A stretch of DNA of 13,189 nucleotides from JANNWF01 sp052390415 (GTDB lineage Bacteria; Pseudomonadota; Gammaproteobacteria; Xanthomonadales; Xanthomonadaceae). The stretch lies in NCBI GenBank assembly GCA_052390415.1, contig JBQTGY010000142.1, forward strand, positions 1 to 13,189. The letters are read 5' to 3'. Of the stretch, positions 1-6,399 are shown piece by piece. The notes below the pieces were generated by a model. The model was given only the letters and a program-made list of their open reading frames with translations. It did not search any database and had not been told where the DNA came from. A program made the position numbers and the translations under genes. Every line of letters begins with the position of its first letter. The first letter of the stretch is position 1.

Positions 1-80
1 CTTTGCGGCAATCGCTGCGTTGCTTCTCGCCGCAATGGGCCCACCATTCCGGCTCGTCGCGCCTTGCGCTTGCCGCAAAG
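1..80. repeat. Hairpin-forming intergenic repeat upstream of trpE
   Basis: The first 15 bases (ctttgcggcaatcgc) and bases 66-80 (gcgcttgccgcaaag) are inverted copies with one mismatch. Inside them, 30-38 (ccgcaatgg) can pair with 44-52 (ccattccgg), again with one mismatch, around a 5-base loop. The whole 80-base block can therefore fold back on itself. It looks like a dispersed intergenic palindrome or small MITE-like element rather than coding sequence. The window begins exactly at one arm, so the element may extend further left. It does not resemble a trp attenuator: there is no leader peptide with tandem Trp codons and no terminal T-run. Whether it is repeated elsewhere in the genome cannot be judged here. 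Confidence 0.5.
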
Positions 81-237
81 CCCTGCGCGATCATCCACGC
101 CCCCTCATGAAATGTCCGGGCTAGCCAGTCAAAACCAAAGCAGCCGCGCAGGAGCGTGTCCCTCCGAAAGCAAAGGCCCGCCCTGTGCCGATCTCCAAAA
201 AGGCATACTCGCCCCGCCCCAACTGCCGCTTTCCGCC

Positions 238-1713
238 GTGATCGACGCCAAACGCTTCAACGCCCTCGCCGCCGAAGGCCACACCCGCATTCCGGTGGTG
301 CGCGAGGTGCTGTCCGACCTTGATACACCGCTGTCGGTGTATCTCAAGCTCGCCGATGGTCCGAATACCTATCTGCTGGAATCGGTCGAGGGTGGCGAGA
401 CCTGGGGTCGGCACTCGATCATCGGATTGCCATCGCGGCGCACTTACAGCTTTTTCGGGCACCGGCTGGAGATCCGCGACAGCGGCGAGCTGAGCGAAAC
501 CCGCGATGTCACTGATCCCCTTGCGGAAGTCGAGCGCCTGCGTGCGCTGCACAAGGTGCCAGTAATCCCAGGGCTGCCGTCCTTCAGCGGTGGACTGGTC
601 GGCTGGTTCGGATTCGAATGTATTGGCTACATCGAACCGCGACTGGCCGGCGGCGACACACCCAACGAACTCGGCACACCCGACATCTTCCTGATGCAGT
701 CCGAAGAAGTGGCGGTGTTCGACAATCTGAAGGGCCGCTTGTATCTGGTCGTGCACGCCGATCCTACCGAACCGCAAGCGTTTGCACGCGCCCAGGCGCG
801 ACTGGATTCGCTGGTGTTTCGCTTGCGTCACGCGGGTGCCGGTTATCCCGATGTGCTTGACCCGTCCTTGCTGGAAGAGTCGGACTTCGTCTCCGGTTTC
901 ACCCGCGAAGGCTTCATTGCCGCAGTCGAAAAGACCAAAGGCTACATCCGCGCTGGCGATGCGTTTCAAGTGGTGCTGAGCCAACGCATGAGCGTGCCGT
1001 TCCGGGCGCGGCCGGTGGATGTATACCGTGCATTGCGGGCGCTGAATCCCTCGCCCTACATGTATTTTCTGGACACCGGCAGCACCCAGGTGGTCGGTTC
1101 TTCACCGGAAATTCTGGTCCGCCAGAAGGGCGACATCGTCACCGTGCGTCCCATCGCCGGCACCCGCCCGCGCGGCGAAACGTTTGAACGCGACCAACAA
1201 CTGGAAGCCGAGCTGCTGGCCGATCCGAAGGAGCGCGCCGAGCACCTGATGCTGATCGATCTGGGTCGCAATGACGTCGGTCGTGTTGCGCAAGCGGGCA
1301 CGGTGGAAGTCGGCGAGCAATTCGTGATCGAGCGTTACAGCCACGTCATGCACATCGTGAGCGAAGTCACCGGTCGCTTGCTGCCGGGCCTGTCCTACAC
1401 CGACGTATTGCGCGCCACCTTTCCTGCCGGCACGGTCAGCGGCGCGCCGAAAATCCGCGCGCTGGAAATCATCCGCGAACTGGAACCGGTCAAACGCAAC
1501 ATCTACTCCGGCGCAGTCGGTTACATCGGCTGGAATGGTGATGCCGACACCGCCATCGCCATCCGTACCGCCGTCATCCAGGCCGGCCGCCTGCACGTGC
1601 AAGCCGGCGCCGGCATCGTCTACGACTCCAATCCGGAAAGTGAGTGGGAAGAAACCATGGCCAAGGGCCGCGCGCTGTTTCGCGCCGTAGCAAGAGCCGC
1701 CGGCGGACTGTAG
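238..1713 (+). CDS. trpE: Anthranilate synthase component I (TrpE)
   Basis: TrpE converts chorismate to anthranilate, the first committed step of tryptophan synthesis, using ammonia supplied by the glutamine amidotransferase TrpG in the cytoplasm. From the GTG at 238 the protein has 491 residues. The LLES element of the tryptophan feedback site is at residues 46-49. The chorismate-binding domain carries PIAGTRPRG (305-313), DLGRNDVGR (341-349), FPAGTVSGAPK (395-405) and GAGIVYDSNPESEWEET (457-473), so the enzyme looks intact. The frame stays open upstream to a TTG at 64, but that part is low-complexity, runs into the hairpin repeat and lacks family similarity. The GTG start instead gives MIDAKRFNAL followed by the conserved RIPVVREVLSDLDTPLSVYL. 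No clear Shine-Dalgarno is visible at 238. Bases 81-237 show no other feature. trpG does not follow directly: a truncated unrelated gene begins 41 bases after the stop. Confidence 0.95.
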   Translation: MIDAKRFNALAAEGHTRIPVVREVLSDLDTPLSVYLKLADGPNTYLLESVEGGETWGRHSIIGLPSRRTYSFFGHRLEIRDSGELSETRDVTDPLAEVERLRALHKVPVIPGLPSFSGGLVGWFGFECIGYIEPRLAGGDTPNELGTPDIFLMQSEEVAVFDNLKGRLYLVVHADPTEPQAFARAQARLDSLVFRLRHAGAGYPDVLDPSLLEESDFVSGFTREGFIAAVEKTKGYIRAGDAFQVVLSQRMSVPFRARPVDVYRALRALNPSPYMYFLDTGSTQVVGSSPEILVRQKGDIVTVRPIAGTRPRGETFERDQQLEAELLADPKERAEHLMLIDLGRNDVGRVAQAGTVEVGEQFVIERYSHVMHIVSEVTGRLLPGLSYTDVLRATFPAGTVSGAPKIRALEIIRELEPVKRNIYSGAVGYIGWNGDADTAIAIRTAVIQAGRLHVQAGAGIVYDSNPESEWEETMAKGRALFRAVARAAGGL

Positions 1714-1754
1714 CCACGCCTCGCCGGAGCAGCAAGCCCGCAGGGGGCGCCTTG

Positions 1755-2126
1755 ATGCACAAGCTTCCGCTCTGCGTGGCGCAAGACTCGCCCAAGCTGA
1801 AGAAAGTGTTCTACGTACTGCGCCCCTTGCTCGCCTGTCGCTGGATGCACGAGACCGGCACCCAATCTCCGACCGAGTTCGCCCGCCTGGTCGCGGCCGA
1901 TTGGATGACGACATCCGAGCACGACATGATTGCCGCGCTCACGCTCGCCCAGGCCGATGCCAGCGAGTCTTTCCGTAGCTCGCTGAATCCGGCGACTCGG
2001 CAATGGTTCGAGCAGGAACTTGCCGCTGCCGATTCGGCGTTCAAGTCCATTCGATCATCGGCCTCTCTGGAAATTTCAGCGCTCGATGATCTATTGCGTG
2101 GCATCGTCGCCCGGCCTGGGTCTTGA
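1755..2126 (+). pseudogene. 5'-truncated RlaP/YcgL-type nucleotidyltransferase remnant
   Basis: The 123-residue reading frame carries KKVFYVLRPLLACRW (residues 16-30), then a short Pro/Thr segment (TQSPTEFARL) and a helical C-terminus. This resembles the C-terminal half of the predicted nucleotidyltransferases of the RlaP/YcgL family (PF10127, DNA polymerase beta superfamily), which I recall as about 250 residues. The N-terminal catalytic domain with its Gly-Ser and acidic metal-binding residues is absent. Upstream the frame only runs into the end of trpE, so the loss lies between the trpE stop and about base 1790. An AGGGGG at 1742-1747 sits 7 bases before the ATG, so a short protein could still be made, but it would lack catalytic residues. 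The family assignment comes from the motif alone. A stand-alone domain protein is the alternative. Confidence 0.6.
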
Positions 2127-2197
2127 CGTAGGGTGCGTCTCGGACGCACAGCTTCCGGCTAAACATAAAGGCCGGTGCGTCCGAGACGCACCCTACG
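2127..2197. repeat. Inverted pair of REP-like palindromes (BIME-like)
   Basis: Bases 2127-2149 and 2175-2197 are perfect 23/23 inverted copies. Each arm is itself a small hairpin: gtgcgtc and gacgcac around a 3-base loop (2133-2149 and 2175-2191). The spacer contains a further short pair, ccggc at 2155-2159 with gccgg at 2171-2175. A single copy of the same unit, with one substitution across 21 bases, lies at 13101-13121. Paired head-to-head short palindromes in an intergenic space are typical of REP elements mobilised by RAYT (TnpA-REP) enzymes. This pair sits just after the rlaP remnant stop and about 95 bases before hsdM. It could also act as a terminator-like hairpin or protect mRNA ends, although no U-tract follows. 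Confidence 0.8.
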
Positions 2198-2292
2198 CAG
2201 GCGGACGTTGCCGGCAAAGTCGCAGCTGAGCTTAGCGCTGCCGAGCTTCAGTCCTCCCGTATCCTTTGCCATCCCGAAGCACCCAACCACGC

Positions 2293-4713
2293 ATGGCCAT
2301 CAAGAAATCCGAGCTCTATTCGTCCCTCTGGGCCAGCTGCGACGAGCTGCGTGGCGGCATGGATGCCAGTCAGTACAAGGATTACGTGCTGGTTCTGCTG
2401 TTCATCAAGTACGTCAGCGACAAATACGCCGGCCAGCCGTTCGCGCCGATCACCGTGCCGCAGGGCGCGAGCTTCAAGGACATGGTGGCGCTGAAAGGCA
2501 AGCCGTCCATCGGCGACGACATCAACAAGAAGATCATCGCGCCCTTGGCCAACGCCAATCAGCTCGACTTCAGTCAGTACGACTTCAACGACGCCGGCAA
2601 GCTCGGCAGCGGCAAGGAGATGGTTGATCGCTTAAGCAATCTGATCGCCATCTTCGAGAACAAGGCGCTGGACTTCTCGAAGAATCGCGCCGATGACGAC
2701 GACATCCTGGGCGACGCCTACGAATACCTGATGCGCCACTTCGCCACCGAAAGTGGCAAGAGCAAGGGCCAGTTCTACACGCCGGCCGAAGTCAGCCGGA
2801 TCATGGCGCAGATCATCGGCATCCGGCAGGCCAGCACCAGCGCCAACACCAGCGTGTACGACCCGACATGTGGATCGGGATCGCTGCTGCTGAAAGTGGG
2901 TGAGGAGGCCGGCACGCCAGTGACTCTGTATGGGCAGGAAAAGGACGTCGCCACCAGCGGCCTGGCGCGCATGAACATGATCCTGCACAACAGCCCGACC
3001 GCGGTGATCGCGCAGGGCAACACGCTGACCGATCCCAAGTTCAAGGACGGCGATTCGCTGATCACCTTCGACTTCGTGGTTGCCAATCCACCGTTCAGCG
3101 ACAAGCGCTGGAGCACCGGGCTGGATCCCTTGAACGATCCATTTGATCGCTTCAAGGCGTTCGGTGTGCCGCCGGCCAAGCAAGGCGATTACGCCTACCT
3201 GCTGCACATCGTTCGCTCGCTGCGCAGCTACGGCCCGGCCGGCACCGGCAAGGGTGCCTGCATCCTGCCGCATGGCGTGCTGTTTCGCGGCAATGCCGAG
3301 GCCGAAATTCGCCGCGCGCTGGTCCGCAAGGGCTACATCAAGGGCATCATCGGGCTGCCGGCCAATCTGTTCTACGGCACCGGCATTCCGGCCTGCATCG
3401 TGGTCATCGACAAGCAGGACGCCGCCGCCCGACGCGGCATTTTCATGCTCGACGCCAGCGCTGGTTTCATCAAGGACGGGCCGAAGAACCGCCTGCGCGA
3501 GCAGGACATCCATCGCATCGTCGACGCCTTCAGCAAGCAGGACAGCAGCGACCCGCGTTATGCGCGCATGGTCGGCTTTGACGAGATCGAAAAGAACGAC
3601 TTCAACCTCAACCTGCCGCGCTACATCGACAGCCAGCGCAGTGAAGACAGGCAGGACATCGAGGGCCATCTCAAGGGCGGCATTCCGCTCGACGACATCG
3701 ACGCCCTGCAGCCGTATTGGGACGTCTGCCCCGCGCTGCGTAGCGCCTTGTTCAAACCCAATCGCGATGGCTATGTCGATCTGGCGGTAAGCAAGGCCAG
3801 CATCAAGCCCAGCATCTACGGCCACCCGGAGTTTAGTCACTTCATCGCTGGCATGAACGCGTACTTTGCGCAGTGGCGCGATGCTGAAGCCGTGCGACTG
3901 AAGGCACTGGCACCCGGCCTGCATCCCAAGCAGCTGATCAATGAGCTGGCCGAGCGCCTGCTCGATCACTACCGCGGCCGACCGCTGATCGACGCCTACA
4001 CCGTCTACCAGCACCTGATGGACTACTGGGCCAGCACCCTGCAGGACGATGCTTACCTGATCGCCAGTGACGGCTGGAAAGCCGAGCCCTATCGCGTCAT
4101 CGAGACCGACAATAAAGGCAAACCGAAAGACAAGGGCTGGGCCTGCGATCTGCTGCCCAAGTCACTGCTCGTGGCGCGCGACTTTCCCGCCGAACAGACC
4201 GCCATCGACGCACTCGCCGTGGCGCTGGAAAGTCTGGCCGCGCAACTCAGCGAACTGGAAGACGAGCACGGTGGTGATGAAGGCGCTTTCGCCGAACTGG
4301 ACAAGCTCAACAAGGCCAACGTCAGCGCGCGCCTGAAGGAGATCAAGGGCGACAAGGCCGCGAAGGACGAGGCCGCCGTGCTCAGCGCCTGGCTCAAGTT
4401 CAACACGCAGCAAGCCGAGCTGAAGCAGCAGCTGAAACAGGCCGAAGCCGCGCTGGATGCCAAGGCGCTGGCGCGCTATCCCACGCTCAGCGAGGACGAA
4501 ATCAAGACGCGCGTGGTCGATGACAAATGGCTGGCGACCTTGGAAGCCGCCATCCACGGCGAAATGGATCGCGTCAGCCAGCGATTGACTGCACGCGTGA
4601 AAGAGCTGGCTGAGCGCTATGAGACGCCGCTACCGCAGGCGGTGAGTCGCGTGGCCGAGCTGGAGTCCAAGGTGAGCGGGCATTTGGAGAGGATGGGGTT
4701 TTCGTGGGTGTGA
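2293..4713 (+). CDS. hsdM: Type I restriction-modification DNA methyltransferase subunit HsdM
   Basis: HsdM is the S-adenosylmethionine-dependent N6-adenine methyltransferase of a type I system. It acts as M2S1, and joins HsdR for restriction. The protein has 806 residues. The N-terminal HsdM helical domain spans about 5-150. The methyltransferase core has FYTP at 161-164, the SAM-binding motif DPTCGSGS at 190-197, and the catalytic NPPF at 265-268. After about residue 480 comes a long extra region ending in charged, coiled-coil-like helices (about 635-800), making it much longer than the roughly 500-residue classical HsdM. Similar long forms exist among annotated type I M subunits. The ATG at 2293 is chosen because MAIKKSELYSSLW matches the family start. 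An in-frame upstream start at 2266 adds nine unrelated residues. No Shine-Dalgarno precedes the ATG. A weak -10-like tatcct lies at 2260-2265 without a convincing -35. The 3' end overlaps hsdS. Confidence 0.95.
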   Translation: MAIKKSELYSSLWASCDELRGGMDASQYKDYVLVLLFIKYVSDKYAGQPFAPITVPQGASFKDMVALKGKPSIGDDINKKIIAPLANANQLDFSQYDFNDAGKLGSGKEMVDRLSNLIAIFENKALDFSKNRADDDDILGDAYEYLMRHFATESGKSKGQFYTPAEVSRIMAQIIGIRQASTSANTSVYDPTCGSGSLLLKVGEEAGTPVTLYGQEKDVATSGLARMNMILHNSPTAVIAQGNTLTDPKFKDGDSLITFDFVVANPPFSDKRWSTGLDPLNDPFDRFKAFGVPPAKQGDYAYLLHIVRSLRSYGPAGTGKGACILPHGVLFRGNAEAEIRRALVRKGYIKGIIGLPANLFYGTGIPACIVVIDKQDAAARRGIFMLDASAGFIKDGPKNRLREQDIHRIVDAFSKQDSSDPRYARMVGFDEIEKNDFNLNLPRYIDSQRSEDRQDIEGHLKGGIPLDDIDALQPYWDVCPALRSALFKPNRDGYVDLAVSKASIKPSIYGHPEFSHFIAGMNAYFAQWRDAEAVRLKALAPGLHPKQLINELAERLLDHYRGRPLIDAYTVYQHLMDYWASTLQDDAYLIASDGWKAEPYRVIETDNKGKPKDKGWACDLLPKSLLVARDFPAEQTAIDALAVALESLAAQLSELEDEHGGDEGAFAELDKLNKANVSARLKEIKGDKAAKDEAAVLSAWLKFNTQQAELKQQLKQAEAALDAKALARYPTLSEDEIKTRVVDDKWLATLEAAIHGEMDRVSQRLTARVKELAERYETPLPQAVSRVAELESKVSGHLERMGFSWV

Positions 4714-5966
4714 GGGAGCCAACATCGCGTTACCAACTTGGGCCGACCTACAAGCGGACCGACGTTGGAGTCATCCCGCATGAGTGGAGCGTTCGGTCGG
4801 TAGGCGATCTATTTCGACTGGTCAACGGCTGTGCGTTCAAGCCAGAAGATTGGAAGGACTCTGGCACACCAATAATCCGAATTCAGAACATCAACGATCC
4901 GGCCGCGTCATTCAATTATTCGCAGTTGCCGCCAGCTCAAAGAAATCGCGTCGAACAAGGTGATCTGCTCTTCGCGTGGTCCGGAACAATCGGAAGCTCG
5001 TTTGGCGCGCGGATATGGCGTGGTCCGTCAGGTGTGCTGAACCAGCACATATTCAAGGTCCATGTGGACGAACTACAAGTTTGTTTATCGTTCTCGTTGC
5101 TGGTCTTTGCCCGTGTTGAAGCAGACATTGCGAAGCAGGCTCACGGGTTCAAAGCGTCATTTGTTCATGTGAAGAAGGCCGATTTGATCAAGATTCGGCT
5201 GCCGGTCCCGCCGCTCAAAGAGCAGCACGTCATCGCCGAGGTGCTGTCCGATGCGGATGCGCTGATCGAATCGCTGGAACAGCTGCTCGCCAAGAAGCGC
5301 CAGATCAAGCAAGGCGCGATGCAGGAACTGCTCACCGGCAAGCGACGCCTGTCGGGATTCGTGGGTAATTGGAATCGGACGCCCTTGGCGAAGCTAGCAA
5401 CCATTCAGCGCGGCGCTTCGCCGCGACCAATCGACAGCCCGATTTGGTTTGACAACAACTCCGCCGTTGGCTGGGTACGGATATCCGATGTAACCCAGTC
5501 CGATGTATACCTGACGCAGACTACCCAGCGATTGTCGGCGGAGGGAATACTGCGAAGTCGGCCGGTTCCAAACGGCAGTCTGATCATGAGTATTTGTGCG
5601 ACGGTGGGTCGACCGGTTATCACAGCGATCAACGTTTGCATTCACGACGGATTTGTTGTTTTCGGTCAGCTTCGTATTGATCAAAAGTTCTTGTATTTCA
5701 TGCTGGCGTCCATTGAGCCCGACTGGTCAAGCAGTGGTCAGACTGGTTCGCAGATGAACTTGAACACGCGGCTAATTGGGGCCACGGAGGTAAATGTTCC
5801 GCCCACATTCGAAGAACAAACCGCCATCGCCACCATCCTCTCCGACATGGACACTGAACTCGCCGCCCTCGAAACCCAGCTCAGCAAAGCCCGCCAGCTC
5901 AAGCAGGGCATGATGCAGGTGCTGCTGACCGGGCAGATTCGGCTGCCGCTGAACACCACCGCGTGA
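4704..5966 (+). CDS. hsdS: Type I restriction-modification specificity subunit HsdS
   Basis: HsdS recognises the bipartite DNA target and bridges two HsdM subunits. The 420 residues divide into target recognition domain 1 (about 22-170), central conserved helix (171-222), target recognition domain 2 (about 224-368) and C-terminal conserved helix (369-414). Both TRDs end in the usual proline-rich motif, PVPPLKEQ at 168-174 and VPPTFEEQ at 366-372. The two conserved helices are an internal repeat. The start is a GTG at 4704, overlapping hsdM by 10 bases. A second GTG at 4710 would give a 4-base GTGA overlap. GGAGAGG at 4686-4692 lies upstream and spacing favours 4704, but the choice is uncertain. 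Both TRDs look lower in GC than the helices and than hsdM, as expected for exchangeable modules. Sequence specificity cannot be read from here. Confidence 0.94.
   Translation: MGVREPTSRYQLGPTYKRTDVGVIPHEWSVRSVGDLFRLVNGCAFKPEDWKDSGTPIIRIQNINDPAASFNYSQLPPAQRNRVEQGDLLFAWSGTIGSSFGARIWRGPSGVLNQHIFKVHVDELQVCLSFSLLVFARVEADIAKQAHGFKASFVHVKKADLIKIRLPVPPLKEQHVIAEVLSDADALIESLEQLLAKKRQIKQGAMQELLTGKRRLSGFVGNWNRTPLAKLATIQRGASPRPIDSPIWFDNNSAVGWVRISDVTQSDVYLTQTTQRLSAEGILRSRPVPNGSLIMSICATVGRPVITAINVCIHDGFVVFGQLRIDQKFLYFMLASIEPDWSSSGQTGSQMNLNTRLIGATEVNVPPTFEEQTAIATILSDMDTELAALETQLSKARQLKQGMMQVLLTGQIRLPLNTTA
5220..5351 (+). repeat. HsdS central conserved helix (copy 1 of internal repeat)
   Basis: This encodes residues 173-216 of HsdS, a long helix that sets the distance between the two half-sites. 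By eye it is identical to the C-terminal helix (5814-5945) at 25 of 44 positions, including the shared LSD, KQG and LLTG segments. Confidence 0.8.
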
Positions 5967-6146
5967 GATCGGGTCGAGCGGCCGCTGCTTGGCCAGCTTC
6001 ACGCCGCGCAGCCGAGAAGGCTTCGCGCGCAGTAATTTCTCCAGAATGGCCACGGACTTGCCAGTATCAATCGCCGTCGAGCTTGCAATCGCGCGGATGA
6101 TGGCAGCGCGGGATGGCGCTTTGAACTTGGGCGCTTTCGGTGTCAT
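5772..6146 (-). CDS. Possible small hypothetical protein, antisense to the end of hsdS
   Basis: A minus-strand frame opens with ATG at 6146 and runs 124 codons, the last ~60 of which lie antisense to hsdS. Only the first ~60 residues look protein-like: a basic, helical stretch with RAAIIRAIASSTAIDTGKSV and later LRGVKLAKQRP. About three quarters of the codons in that part end in G or C, close to its coding neighbours. I do not recognise a family. The basic helices would suit a small DNA-binding or antitoxin-like protein, but that is a guess. No Shine-Dalgarno is visible. The antisense tail suggests that the natural stop has been lost and the gene is a remnant cut by the hsdS end, or that the frame is fortuitous. 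Confidence 0.3.
   Translation of the reverse strand: MTPKAPKFKAPSRAAIIRAIASSTAIDTGKSVAILEKLLRAKPSRLRGVKLAKQRPLDPISRGGVQRQPNLPGQQHLHHALLELAGFAELGFEGGEFSVHVGEDGGDGGLFFECGRNIYLRGPN
5814..5945 (+). repeat. HsdS C-terminal conserved helix (copy 2 of internal repeat)
   Basis: This encodes residues 371-414 of HsdS and is the partner of the central helix at 5220-5351. In known HsdS structures the two helices pack antiparallel and give the subunit its pseudo-twofold symmetry. The shared segments could allow recombination between specificity genes, but no second hsdS copy is present in this window. Confidence 0.8.
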
Positions 6147-6248
6147 CAAGGCGCGTCGCAGTGTGTACCGTCAGATTACAAGCCTTGCTCCATGGGCTAC
6201 GGGCTGCCCGTCACGACAGTGTGTCTGCGCAGGCGGGGCGCAGTCGCT

Positions 6249-6388
6249 TTGCAGATGATCCAGCGCCCGATTACAGATGTCGTGGCTCAGCCATTACAGA
6301 TGTTATCTTTCACTAAGCTATGCAAGATACTGTCGCAAAAGCACTTATTGCTATACATTGCAGATGATGTTCAACCCAAGTTACAGAT
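6249..6388 (+). promoter_or_regulatory. Array of five TTRCAGAT direct repeats in front of fic (candidate operator)
   Basis: The octamer TTRCAGAT occurs at 6249 (ttgcagat), 6271 (ttacagat), 6294 (ttacagat), 6358 (ttgcagat) and 6381 (ttacagat), all on the + strand. Start-to-start distances are 22, 23, 64 and 23 bases, i.e. roughly two helical turns, with 64 close to three such units. The sites would therefore face the same side of the helix. The last copy ends 11 bases before the fic ATG. The surrounding 250 bases are clearly richer in A+T than the genes. This looks like an operator array for a DNA-binding protein. The Fic protein itself ends in a winged-helix-like region and is the nearest candidate. 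No binding data exist here. Confidence 0.5.
6349..6357 (+). promoter_or_regulatory. Candidate extended -10 promoter element for fic-hsdR-ygjP
   Basis: The sequence tgctataca has the TGn extension followed by TATACA, a 4/6 match to the -10 hexamer, about 43 bases before the fic ATG. No good -35 lies at the usual spacing, which an extended -10 can tolerate. It falls inside the TTRCAGAT array and directly abuts the fourth copy, so a bound protein would block it. This is weak, position-based evidence. Confidence 0.3.
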
Positions 6389-6399
6389 AACGCACGCCC

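Noticed and set aside
64..237. N-terminal extension of TrpE from a TTG at 64 or ATG at 112
   Set aside because: The extra residues are low-complexity, the 64 start lies in the hairpin repeat, and family similarity begins just after the GTG at 238.
2632..4014. Long minus-strand open frame (460 codons) opposite hsdM
   Set aside because: It is a GC-rich antisense shadow. The plus strand encodes all HsdM motifs, and the antisense product shows no recognisable domain.
6249..6388. Array considered as a CRISPR or plasmid-type replication iterons
   Set aside because: The repeated unit is only 8 bases with about 14-base gaps, and there is no cas or rep gene. An operator next to fic explains it better.
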